Part shown: one piece after another, positions 19,940 to 29,698 of the stretch | Layout of the letters: each line of letters starts with the position of its first letter | Numbering within the stretch: the first letter of the stretch is position 1 | Assembly (NCBI GenBank): GCA_023014485.1 | Contig: JAJOZX010002712.1 | Location: 124,001 to 188,000 of the forward strand | Reading direction: 5' to 3' | Length of the DNA: 64,000 bases | Source of the DNA: Bathynomus jamesi | Lineage: Eukaryota; Arthropoda; Malacostraca; Isopoda; Cirolanidae | Position numbers and translations under genes: made by a program | Notes under the pieces: generated by a model | Told to the model about the DNA's origin: nothing | The model's input: only the letters and a program-made list of their open reading frames with translations | The model's database searches: none

Positions 19940-21300
19940 AGGTTTGTTGTTGTTGATTAGCCGATCAGCCCACCCTGATTGAGCAAGCCGGTGGCACGCA
20001 GGTAACCGATCGCCCTCTCCGGAGTGGACCAGAGGTTCAGCGCACTAGTGATATTGTGTTGTGTTGTGCTAGAGCGGTACAGTCTGTCATAATGTGTTCA
20101 ATTGTTTGTGGTGTGTTCTGGCACAGGTGGCAGGTGTCGTCTGTGGAGTTGTCTAGTCTGTGTTTATATGTCTGTAAGTTGGGGTGATGTCCACATCGGA
20201 ATCGTGCTAAGTTAACTCGATCTGCTCAGGCTTGTCTCTGACCTGTTAATGGGTGGCGGCTTCGCACCTAGGACCGCATTCGGACCGAGTCGTGTCAGTG
20301 CTTTGTGGGTTAGGTGTGTGCGTGCGTGTGTGTTTTCTGTACTGTGTGATGTCTGTGGGGCGTGGTATGGAATGGAGTATTTGGTTATAATGTGTCTCTG
20401 GTGTTACCTTAATGGTGCGAGGTGTTGGTGCTTGATTGTACATGTAGTGGCAAGGGTGTTGTGGGTTAGTTGTCGCTGCTGCCATGAATTGTGTTCCCCT
20501 CATGTCTAAATGTTCCCTAACTTTCAGAATTTTTGTTTCTGTGTGCAGGTGTTCTATTGGTGTTGTTTGAGTGCATTCTGTAATGATATGAAGTGCGTTG
20601 TTTTGTATTGTCTGTAAGGTGTTTGTGTGTGTGTGAGATAATGGGTGCCCAGCATGGGCTAGCATAGTCCATAACTGAGCGAATATATTGTTTGTATATG
20701 AGTGATGTTTCCTGCTGGTGTCCAAAGTTTGTGCCTGTTAGTACCCTAAACGTGTTAAGTCTTGACGTACACTTGTTTTTAATGTCCTGAATGTGGTTTG
20801 CAAAAGATAATGATGTGTTGTATGTGACCCCAAATATTTTGGTCCTGTGAGTGTGTGGAATGTTGGTGTTGTTTAGTGTAAGCTGTGGAGTTATCTGGTG
20901 TTCTTTTGTGTTGTTTGTAAGCAAGGTGATGGTTGATTTTGTGGGCGCTACTTTGAGTCTATTGTGTGTGAGCCAGTCTTGTATACTGTTTATGTATGTT
21001 CGTAGGTTATTTGTAGCGGTGTCGATGTTGTTGTGGGTGGATGTTAGAGTGATGTCATCTGCATATGATAAGGTAAGCCATCTGCATATGATAAGGTAAG
21101 CTTGTTATCTATGGGTGTTGAAATGTCATGCATGTATAAGTTGAACAGTGTTGGTGAGAGAACAGAGCCTTCAGGGACCCTGTTCGGAAAAAGCTTGTTT
21201 TTGGATGATTTGCCATTAAATGTGACATGTGAGTATCTTCCTGAAAGATAGTTACATTTTAAAATAAACCCGGTTAGGTTTTACGCTGAAAACTTTATGC
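19940..21300 (-). pseudogene. LINE-C: non-LTR reverse transcriptase and C-terminal Cys domain
   Basis: The minus strand encodes GSVLSPTLFNLYMHDISTPI near 21160, TLSYAD at 21075-21100, LLTNNTKEH, TKIFGVTYNTSLSFANHIQD, YIRSVMDYASPCWAPI, ECTQTTPIEHLHTET and FMAAATTNPQHPCHYMYNQA, and after 20230 a C-terminal segment LARFRCGHHPNLQTYKHRLD with TCHLCQNTPQTIEHIMTDC, a Cys/His finger placed as in the C-terminus of many jockey-superfamily elements. A 23-bp tandem duplication (21056-21078 and 21079-21101) sits right on the catalytic YADD codons and shifts the frame. 5'-truncated, non-functional. Confidence 0.85.
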
Positions 21301-21650
21301 CGTATTGTGGAACATTTTTGTAGTGTAGTGCTACGAAATCGCGACGATCTTGAAGATATACACAGCCCGTCGCGACAGTGACGTGCGTATCCCGACATTT
21401 GCGGTGTCGCTGTAAATTATTTTTATAAATATCTTTTATCGTGAAAAAACGGATATAATTAAGCTCAGGTTAGGTTCAATTAGGTTTGGTTTGAGTTATT
21501 AGATTTTTAAAATTGGACGAGTCGCGATACAGAATTGAATGTGGCTGTAAAAATGTCGTGGTTTTGTTGGGGAGCCAAACGTGTATGAGAGAGAGAGAGT
21601 TGTATGTTGAAACTCGGTCGGCCTACCCGTTCAGATGGTTGTCTAATATA

Positions 21651-21902
21651 CCGGGTGATTCAAAAAATGTTAACACTTATATGAGAAAGAATTCCAGATG
21701 TCATCCAATCAATACCAGCAGGGATGTGCCTTTAGGGCTCTGGAAGCAACGTTTGACCGCTTTCATACATGCATAGATATCCGTGGACAGCAAGTAGAGA
21801 CTCTGTATGAAGCACTGTTTGCATCACGAGAAATGTTTACAAATAAATTTGAAATAAAAAATAAAACCCCATATAAGTGTTAATATTTTTTTAATCACCC
21901 TG
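21651..21902 (+). mobile_element. Mariner deletion derivative (252 bp) with transposase tail
   Basis: Ends CCGGGTGATTCAAAAAATGT and TTTTTTAATCACCCTG with TA on each side. The inside encodes only a short transposase-like C-terminus (FRALEATFDRFHTCIDIRGQ, QVETLYEALFASREMF). It lies in intron 1, some 115 bp from the exon 1 donor. Confidence 0.85.
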
Positions 21903-22016
21903 TATATATATATATAATAGCATATGTTACTACTTACTGAGTGTGATGACACTAATCAAATTAGTTTCCCTACTGAGTGTGATTAAGCATGCACCAGGAA
22001 GTGTGGGATACAGAAC

Positions 22017-22528
22017 CTGGTAACTACATCAGGATATTGCGTGTTCAGGAACACTTGCTCCATTTCCTCTAACTGCTGCGTCGTGAAGGTTGTCCTGTAG
22101 CGTCGTTGCTTCCTGCGGGGCTCCTCCAAACGGGGCGGTTCTAGGCGGGGCCGGGGGTGGAGCATATCAAAACTGGGCGGAGACTGATCGATATAAACTC
22201 CGCCCATTAAAGCTGAATCCCCTAGCGACGAATCGAAGGATTCTTCTAGGGCTCTCTTTATGCCCCTCTGCTCTTGCATGGCAAGAATGGGTGCCAGATG
22301 CGGGAAGATGGAGGATGCTGGCAACAATGGCGGGGGTGGAAGCCTGGAGAAAGACCCACACACGTCCATGGGTCTAAACTCTATGGCCTCTTGTTTGGGT
22401 GAACAAGATTGGCGAGGCCGAGAAAAATTTATAGGTTGGTCTGATACAGGGGAAAAAGTGTTGTGGGAGGGACCTGGAGACGCTGCAGAGTTTTTTAGTC
22501 CAGACATGACAGTAACCATTACGACTTT
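22017..22528 (-). CDS. Aristaless-like homeobox gene, exon 1 of the visible model
   Basis: Coding from ATG at 22519 to the donor ACCAG|GTTCTG at 22017, residues 1-168. The N-terminal half is Pro/Ser-rich ([20 protein letters not shown]) with an acidic [16 protein letters not shown] stretch, typical of a disordered transactivation region. The homeodomain starts at residue 138: [20 protein letters not shown], then [11 protein letters not shown]. The N-terminal arm RYRTTFT fits aristaless/Arx, but helix 1 ([14 protein letters not shown]) is unusual. The ATG chosen is the first in the open frame. Nine bases upstream the minus strand has TTTCCAATTTCAG, a good acceptor (exon edge 22528), so a 5' exon, coding or untranslated, probably lies beyond 22.6 kb. 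Exact orthology (al, Arx or a lineage-specific paralogue) is not settled. Confidence 0.88.
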
Positions 22529-22611
22529 CTGAAATTGGAAACAAATGTTAATAATTCATTATAATTTTTATAATTTTTCTTTTAAAAAAATTATATAATT
22601 TAATTATATAT

Positions 22612-22670
22612 ATATATGAAGGAGGGGCCAAGCCAAGGGCAAATGCCCACAAAAAGCGCTCCACCCATAG
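22612..22670 (-). mobile_element. LINE-B 3'-tail fragment upstream of the homeobox exon
   Basis: Minus strand reads TTTTTGTGGGCATTTGCCCT and TGGCCCCTCCTTCATATATA, the conserved LINE-B 3' end. It lies about 85 bp upstream of the acceptor-like site of the first visible exon. Confidence 0.7.
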
Positions 22671-22699
22671 AAGAATTACAAAGTTCCATCGTGTAAATT

Positions 22700-22870
22700 A
22701 AAGGTAGGGTTCCTGGTAGTATTCATTGGTCCCGATGTCAGACTGGGTGGTGAGGCTCTGGGTTCGCTCCCGGCTACTGGCGCCTGGGCTGGGATCGGGT
22801 CGGCCAATGAACCCTGTTTAATCCTCGGGCTCAGGTGATCCTTGGGTATAGGCGTACGAGTTTCAAATTT
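22700..22870 (+). repeat. tRNA-derived SINE, third family
   Basis: Carries a B-box-like CTGGGTTCGCTCCCGG and then CTGGGATCGGGTCGGCC and a CTCGGGCTCAGGTGATCC region. A related copy lies at 42900-43085 (GTTTGAGTTCGCTCCTC, GGGGTTGGGCCGGC). Confidence 0.55.
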
Positions 22871-23515
22871 TCGGGGGATTGCGGCTCGCAATTTGCCCAA
22901 AATGTTTCCAAGGTGCCCGAATTTTCCGATGCCGACATAGTGAACTGAACATGGCAAGGAAATGAAAGATTTTGTCTCAATAATGCGCATATATTCACAA
23001 ACCATTATAAAATATACGTATTTTTCATGAATATTCTAGAAAAAATTAACTAAGAAACCGGTGAAATTTTTTTTTTTGCCATTGGATAACATAAATTGAC
23101 AAAATTGTAGTACCTCAAAAATGAAATGACAGAACAAAATTTTTTAAGAAATACATAAAGCAACAGATTTGTTTTTATGTTTAAATGCGACACGTTTATG
23201 CGACATTGCAGCCAAGCAAAAAAAATTGTTGTATAATTTATTGTTTGGTTAATATATCCGAGTCTAATTTTAATAAACTCAAAATTTTCCGCCATTGTTT
23301 TGGGACTTTGCCCGAATTTTAAGGTATTTGCCCTAAAATATTTGGAAACTTGCGAATCTGGGGGCTGCAGATCCCCCCGTCACGTACTCCTATGTCCTTG
23401 GGGTACTTTCAACCCCACGTAGTGAGGAAATGAGTTCCCAAGTTGGCTTTTTTTTTTTTGTTTTTTTTTTAGTAGGCTATTTGAGGTTCCATTTTATTTG
23501 CATACAGAGCTCTCA
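22871..23515. other. Unassigned stretch
   Basis: AT-rich sequence with T-runs at about 23069-23079 and 23450-23470. No gene or shared repeat recognised. Confidence 0.5.
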
Positions 23516-23519
23516 TCTG

Positions 23520-23935
23520 TTGTTGTTGTTGTTGTCGTCGTCTAACGTCCTTCGTAACACAGGTCATATAACGGATGGGGCCTACAACTACTACGTGGGA
23601 TCCGAACCAAGGGTCGCTACATCATCTAGATACAGAGGAGGACTGTCCCCAATTCAGCCATAACTCGGACCCTGAAAAGCCAGAGCGTCCGTAGCTCATT
23701 GGGTAACGCCGTTTCTTATAAGCGGAGTGAAACCACTGAGATCGGGGTTCGAACCCCGAATGATGCTGGTAATAATAATAATAATGAGTTGAGTTACAGC
23801 AGCCGTGGGAAGCATTAGGTGGCCTGCTCGCTGTACCAGTTTTTGGCTCTCCCGAATAATTATTGTAACCCATGGACCCAATGTCGCTTAACTTCGCTGA
23901 TCGACGGGAAGCGGTGTTACGACATTGACCACGAC
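23520..23935 (-). repeat. 5S-rRNA-derived SINE, interrupted by a tRNA-SINE
   Basis: Minus strand: GTAACACCGCTTCCCGTCGA, TCAGCGAAGTTAAGCGACAT and TGGGTCC form the 5S-like head at 23935-23869. After the insert at 23685-23868 the body resumes with GGGGACAGTCCTCC, GGTTCGGATCCCACGTAGTA and the tail TTACGAAGGACG followed by GACGACAACAACAAC. The head blocks correspond in order to the middle of eukaryotic 5S rRNA (GAAGTTAAGC, then AGTTGGATGGG in other copies). Confidence 0.85.
23685..23868 (+). repeat. tRNA-derived SINE nested in the 5S SINE
   Basis: GTCCGTAGCTCATTGGGTAA is a clear A-box region and GGGGTTCGAACCCCG a perfect B-box with a T-stem. Between them is GTTTCTTATAAGCGG. A run of AAT repeats follows, and the copy ends in AATAATTATTGTAA. 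The acceptor ends do not pair. Confidence 0.75.
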
Positions 23936-25005
23936 GTAACCCTCTCTTCTATTCAAAGTGCAAATTTATTACCAAATTCTTTCAACAGTTTTCAATTTCT
24001 AATTCAATCGATTGCTTCATCGTTGCATAATATTAGCAATTTTAAGCGACCTCACAAATAGTAAATCACGGAAAAGCATTGTTTTTGGAACCTATTTGAA
24101 ATCTTTCGGAGTCTTCTTGATACTTTGGTGTTCACTGATAAATTATATTAGTTTTATGTGATGCCCTCCGAGGAAGAAGTGGCTAAGCGACCAAAGTTAA
24201 AAAAAAAAAAAAATGCCCCGCCAGAAAATGCGCTTAATCCTTTTTAAGGCCGGAATTTTTTGCAGGGTTAAGTTACAAATGTTTGTATTTGAAGCGTTAC
24301 CAAGTTGTAACGGTCGTCCTTAAAGAGTTAAAAGTTGTACCAGTTTTGAAAGTGACATAACTTCAGAAGTTCAAAAGTGTTGACACTCAAATTGGTACAA
24401 CTTTTAACTTCCCGTTTTCTGACTTTTTTTCCTACGAGGGCCTCATATACGGGAGGCACATTTTTATGTCACAGGTCATAGAAACGCGTGGATAGGCTAA
24501 ATGTAGAAGCCCTCAAAAAGGTTTTAATACAAAGATGTTAAGTTTCTCTTTGCTAATGTACGAGCATTCCCCCTCCCCAAGTACAATGAGTAAGGCGGTA
24601 AAAATGTAGCATAAATGATTAGGTCTAGTTGAATATCTAACAACATACCTCGAGGGAGATTACAATATACACCAAGCATAGTGAATGCTATTATTTGGGG
24701 TTTAGGGGGAGCGAGCTTTCCGTGTTTGAGTTAATGCGTTCGTTACAGTCTCTGGATCAGCTCGAGCCTCGAAGCAATGTGAAATCGCAAAACTTTCTTT
24801 GAGTTTAGCAAACTAATAATTTTATACTGTCACATGGGTAAAGCATTCAAACAGCATCCAAACAGCCAAAAGTGTGAACTGCAAAGTTTGTTATAATTTG
24901 TCAGTGCACAGTTTAAGTTGATCAACTTCTATTTAAAAATCGTGACGAATGCACGTTTACTCAAATGACTGACAAGACATTCGATAATTGAAGCTACAGG
25001 TTAAG
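23936..25005. other. Unassigned stretch with one short hairpin
   Basis: A hairpin of AAAAGTTGTACCAGTTTTGA with TCAAATTGGTACAACTTTT at 24330-24405 and an A-run at 24200-24215. Otherwise no gene or repeat I can support. Confidence 0.5.
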
Positions 25006-25007
25006 AG

Positions 25008-25205
25008 AGGTGTTACGTCGCCGCCAGTGTCGTAACGCCGATTCCCGGAGATCGGAAATTTTTAAACTATATTAGGTCTGGTTAGTAGTTGGGAGAGAGA
25101 GACCGTCCTCTGTGCCCAGATTATGTACCGACCGACCCGTGGTTCAGATCCCACGTAGATCCCCTTCAGCGTACGACCTTGGATGTTACGAAGGAGGTTA
25201 AACCA
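25008..25205 (+). repeat. 5S-derived SINE, degraded
   Basis: GTCGTAACGCCGATTCCCGG, a damaged head, then TTAGTAGTTGGGAGAGAGAG, GACCGTCCTCTG, GGTTCAGATCCCACGTAGAT and GTTACGAAGGAGGTTAAACC. Block order matches 31953-32150. Confidence 0.7.
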
Positions 25206-25239
25206 ACCCCTATCATTACATTTCATTAAGAGTACAAGT

Positions 25240-26095
25240 CATTTGGAGAGGTATTATCACCCTCACTGCGATTCCCCATTTCATTCCACCGCCTCACTGC
25301 GATTCCCCGTTTCATTCCACCCCCCGCCTCAGTGTGATTCCCCGTTTCACTCCACCCCCCGCCTCAGTGTGATTCCCCGTTTCACTCCACCCCCCGCCTC
25401 AGTGTGATTCCCCGTTTCACTCCACCCCCCGCCTCAGTGTGATTCCCCGTTTCACTCCACCCCCCGCCTCAGTGTGATTCCCGTTTCACTCCACCCCCCC
25501 CTCAGTGTGATTCCCCGTTTCACTCCACCCCCCGCCTCAGTGTGATTCCCCGTTTCACTCCACCCCCCGCCTCAGTGTGATTCCCCGTTTCACTCCACCC
25601 CCCGCCTCAGTGTGATTCCCCGTTTCACTCCACCCCCCCACCTCAGTGTGATTCCCCGTTTCACTCCACCCCCCACCTCAGTGTGATTCCCCGTTTCACT
25701 CCACCCCCGCCTCAGTGTGATTCCCCGTTTCACTCCACCCCCCGCCTCAGTGTGATTCCCCGTTTCACTCCACCCCCCCACCTCAGTGCGATTCCCCGTT
25801 TCACTCCACCCCCCGCCTCAGTGTGATTCCCCGTTTCACTCCACCCCCCCACCTCAGTGTGATTCCCCGTTTCACTCCACCCCCCCACCTCAGTGTGATT
25901 CCCCGTTTCACTCCACCCCCCCCGCCTCAGTGTGATTCCCCGTTTCACTCCACCCCCCCCCGCCTCAGTGTGATTCCCCGTTTCACTCCACCCCCCCACC
26001 TCAGTGTGATTCCCGTTTCACTCCACCCCCCACCTCAGTGTGATTCCCCGTTTCACTCCACCCCCCCGCCTCAGTGTGATTCCCCGTTTCATTCT
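25240..26095. repeat. 35-bp C-rich minisatellite, about 25 copies
   Basis: Unit CCTCAGTGTGATTCCCCGTT followed by TCACTCCACCCCCCG, repeated head to tail. Units differ mainly in the length of the C-run (4 to 8) and in G/A before CCTC. First units are more diverged (CACTGCG, CATTCC), so the array grew from the right part. Open frames on both strands (SETGNHTEA, TPPPQCDSPFHS) are repeat artefacts. Confidence 0.97.
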
Positions 26096-26374
26096 TGGCC
26101 AAAGAGTGAAATCTGCGAGCGAGAATCTCAAAGGAGGAAATTCTCAAATTGATCAATTCCCATTTCAGGACACACATCCACGGATTTCCCATTTTGGTTC
26201 AGGTTAGGTTAGGAAATATTAGCGATTCTCATTTGTCGTCTTTTCCCACAAATGGGAATGACGTTCTTTCTCAGATTAAAAAACTTTTTCTCAAATGTAG
26301 ACTTCCAACTTTGTGTATTCCCAGTTTCGGACCGTGAATGGGAATGACACTGAGGGGGGAAGTAATCCTTTATT

Positions 26375-26530
26375 TTAACCCATTAGTGCCCATTGGTAGA
26401 ATATCCTACCGACCAAATTTTGTCATTATGCATAACTTTTTCTCGTATTCACGCGATCTTCGGTATGAGTCATTGATATGACGCAATCTAAAAGATCTAA
26501 AAATTTCATGTAAATTTGTTAACTCTTGTA
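26375..26530. repeat. Repeat with inverted partner at 49320-49500
   Basis: CCCATTAGTGCCCATTGGTA, TTTTTCTCGTATTCACGCGA and CTTCGGTATGAGTCATTGAT + ATGACGCAATC match 49320-49500 in reverse, where the block is itself doubled as a hairpin. Confidence 0.75.
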
Positions 26531-27430
26531 TCCCTCAAAATAAAACCTTCTTAATTTAGAACTTTAAACTTCTTTTTGAGGGTACATTCAAGGGGAGGTT
26601 TTTTCCTTCTTTTTGGGTATCAAAAATTCTTGTCAGATGATAGAGTAACTCCTTTTAATGGTACGTAACTTCTTTAGAAAGAACAAATAGTCTTCAGAAC
26701 TTCTTTTTGACTGATTTGAGACGAGAGAAGATAATATTTGCGTGTATAGGAGGAGGTTACGAGAAATCTCCGTTTTTGGGTGATATGAATTCGTGTCCTT
26801 CCACCATATTGATTTTAAAAAGTTCGACCATGAAATGGACTACTACGTGTAAATGTTGAAATGATGAATTTAGGAGTTATAAATGAAACTTCGTAAACGA
26901 AACTCGTTTCAAAAAATATATTTTTTAATACGTCACTAAAGGACACATTAATATAGCAGGGAAAAAAGAGCGTTCCTCCGGTATACACACACACCTGGAA
27001 TATGATTGATAATTTTTATGGCTTGATAATGGTTGTTAGTGGCAGTAAACGTTTTTCATTGGAATTCACTGCAATTCACTGCATCTCAATATTTTATAAA
27101 TAAAACCAAAGAGTTATGCAAGGGGAGTATACAGGACCGTGTTTTAATGTAGGCTTACAAATGGGGAATTTAGTCTGTTGTAGATTTAGGTGTTCTTATT
27201 TTACCCGTGATCGGGATAATGGTGTGTATAATATATAGGTTTACCTTCATTCCAATTATATACTGTACAGTTAAGAAATAGGCCTAGCTGAATATCGCAT
27301 ATCTTGCGTAGTGTTTACTCTAAAATTATTCTTTCAAGATTTTAAAAAAAATGATGTAGGCCTAACTTTTGAGCTCGGTTGCAGATTTTGGGATCGTGTT
27401 AACATTAAAAAACATGACTATAGCAGTAAT
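26531..27430. other. Unassigned stretch
   Basis: AT-rich unique sequence. No open frame above noise and no repeat shared with other parts of the window. Confidence 0.5.
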
Positions 27431-27432
27431 AA

Positions 27433-27700
27433 CAAAGCCTACTTGTATCTAGTCAGACCACGCTTGTTCCTAATTTCTTCCCCTTCTATGAAATCGAGGA
27501 AAAGCCAGTGAGACCATAAATTTACAACATTACCACAGCCATCAAAATTCTGAGCTTCGCACCAATCCAGCGCGTCAAAAGTTTCGAAGCTGCACCCAAA
27601 ATCGAAGTGGCTCGTGAGCTTTAAGTAAATGTTAAGGTCTCACTGGCTTCAAATTTCTGTCTAAAATCTTTTGTATAAAATTATTTGCGTGTTATAATGG
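27433..27700. repeat. MITE-E copy 2, right end truncated
   Basis: Starts CAAAGCCTACTTGTATCTAG and keeps the inner blocks ACCACAGCCATCAAAATTCT and GGCTCGTGAGCTTTAAGTAA of the other copies, but lacks the right GTAGGCTTTG end. Confidence 0.8.
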
Positions 27701-27753
27701 GACCGTTGACAGTGCTACAAGAGTTAAAAAGAAAACCAAAATCTCAGGAAATA

Positions 27754-27856
27754 CAGGGTGAGCGAAAAGTCTCTGCGCACCTGCGAGACGTGTAGTGAAC
27801 CTATACCTGCATTGCGTTGGAAGTGGAAGGTGCACAGGGACTTTTCGCTCGCCCTG
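27754..27856. mobile_element. Mariner-type MITE (103 bp), family G copy 1
   Basis: Ends CAGGGTGAGCGAAAAGTCTC and GACTTTTCGCTCGCCCTG with TA at the right. The second copy is 46990-47084. The middle differs between the copies, the ends do not. Confidence 0.9.
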
Positions 27857-27861
27857 TATAT

Positions 27862-28022
27862 GGTTAACCTTGGTTTTGCTTCCGCCCGAATTGTTCATTT
27901 TGAGGAAGGTCAAGCTTGTCACTCCACCTTAGACCACGGGCGGTCATAAATTACAAAGTTCTTGCCCGGACTCGATCTCACGACCTCCCGATCACCAGCC
28001 CAGCGTCTTAACCACTAGGCTG
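27862..28022 (-). repeat. Dimeric tRNA SINE, 3' part
   Basis: TTTTGCTTCCGCCCGAATTG, AAGGTCAAGCTTGTCACTCC and AGCGTCTTAACCACTAGGCT identify the second tRNA head and tail of the family, minus strand. The segment between is rearranged. Confidence 0.75.
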
Positions 28023-28135
28023 TATACAATAACTTCTCGACCCGTCAAAAAATGATGGGTTGAAGTTTTGTTATGCCCCCTCAGGGGCCCCGCCCTTCAT
28101 ATATAAATATAGGCCTATATATATATATATATATA

Positions 28136-28723
28136 GGGTGATCCAGAGAAATGGGACCCAAAAGAAACCCCTGTAACTCTTAAAGTATAAGTCCTTTTAT
28201 AAAATCATACGCATCATTCGAAAGAGGATAGTTACAAGTTTGTACAGGATTGTATAGGTTTTGACAATACAAGACAAGATAAGATACAAAACAAAATAAA
28301 AGTGTTAGTTAAAACTAACCCTTCAAGATGACTGCATGGACTGTGGAATAGCTGCGTTTCATACTGAGCAATATTATGAGCATGGAAGAAGTGTAGTTTC
28401 AGCTCTTAGAAGGTGATTTTGACATCTGAAAATTTGTCTTGAAAGATCTTTGAGCTGAAACTACACTTCTTCCATGCTCATAATATTGCTCAGTTATGAA
28501 ACGCAGCTGTTCCACAGTCCATGCAGTCATCTTGAAGGGTTAGTTTTAACTAACACTTTTATTTTGTTTTGTATCTTATCTTGTCTTGTATTGTCAAAAC
28601 CTATACAATCCTGTACAAACTTGTAACTATCCTCTTTCGAATGATGCGTATGATTTTATAAAAGGACTTATACTTTAAGAGTTACAGGGGTTTCTTTTGG
28701 GTCCCATTTCTCTGGATCACCCT
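28136..28723. mobile_element. Mariner hairpin element, 588 bp
   Basis: Nearly perfect inverted repeat: GGGTGATCCAGAGAAATGGG at the left and CCCATTTCTCTGGATCACCC at the right, arms about 285 bp. Each arm holds the start of a transposase gene. In the right arm (minus strand, from about 28530) it reads MTAWTVEQLRFITEQYYEHG, an intact start. In the left arm a stop and a 1-base loss damage it. The catalytic part is missing. Confidence 0.92.
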
Positions 28724-29698
28724 TTATATATATGCGCGTGCGTGTTGGAATATGCACCCATACTACTAGTAAACGCCAAAAGACAGACACTGACTTTTAT
28801 TATATATTTTTTTTAAATGGTGGTGCTGCTGCCTAGTACAAATATTGAAGTGCTTTTTTATTTTGTTAAATAACATTAATGAAACTTTATTATGACTAAC
28901 TTGCAATAATCAAGTGATACACCACACACACACACCACACACACACCACACAATAGGCCCACTAGCCTTGGGGATAATCAACAGAGCTGATCATTATTAT
29001 TTTAGTGATATATATGAAGAAATTCATTTATAAATAAAACCAACTGAAAAGTGTTGTTGTTTTTTTAATTAATTAATTATTAGATCGAAAAGATAATTTT
29101 TATTTTAACACCATTTTTATTCCATTGTCTTTTAATAGAATAGTCTTTTTTGTCTTTTAATAGAATAGTCTTTTTAATTGTCTATTTATACTGCAAACTA
29201 AAAACATTGTATTGTATGATTTTATGGAGTAATGTCGCACGTCAAGGAAATAAAAAAAAAAAAAATGTAAATTTTAGCTATACGTGATATATATATAACT
29301 TGTCATTAGGTAGAGTGGCGCTCATAAGTATTCGTACGGTCAAATATTTCGGTTGTATTCGTCTTTATCATTTGTATCATGCGTAAGATAATTATGAAAA
29401 GTTTACCGTTCGTTTGACAAAATTTAATAAGTAAAAATTTGTTCAACTCCAACATACTGTATAGCGTAAAATATCAAATAATTTGAGGAAAATAAAAAAG
29501 GTAAAAATGCAAAAGTTTTCGTACACTTATTTATAAAATTATTTAATACTTGTATTTCCGTCTTTGGCTTGAAGAATTTAAAGTTTTCATCAGTAGTTGG
29601 TTGTTTGTTGATTAGAGACTGTTTGCAATTCTGAATTCTAGAATTTTCTCTTTGAATCTTCATGGAAGACTGATGACTGTACGAGCCATTAGTAAGCA

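Larger units (their letters stand above)
15864..22016 (-). other. Intron 1 of the homeobox gene (6.15 kb)
   Basis: Starts GTTCTG after ACCAG (22017/22016) and ends TTCTAACAG at 15864. Both sites are canonical and the phase (AG|A) is kept. It contains two LINE-B copies, a LINE-C copy, two mariner derivatives and one dimeric SINE fragment, so at least two thirds is mobile DNA. 16925-17837 has only (GT)n at 17199-17219, (CA)n at 17749-17771 and unique sequence. 19330-19935 shows no feature. Confidence 0.85.

Noticed and set aside
20249..20509. Cys/Val-rich plus-strand frames (86 and 82 codons) as membrane proteins
   Set aside because: They lie antisense to the LINE-C coding sequence and are shadows of it.
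25590..26152. Frames SETGNHTEA and TPPPQCDSPFHS repeats, resembling repeat proteins
   Set aside because: They are products of the 35-bp minisatellite, present on both strands and in several frames, with no flanking coding sequence.
26195..26215. GGTTAGGTTAGG as a telomere tract
   Set aside because: Only two to three units, as often seen by chance in this genome; the tract at 54301-54326 is longer and structured.
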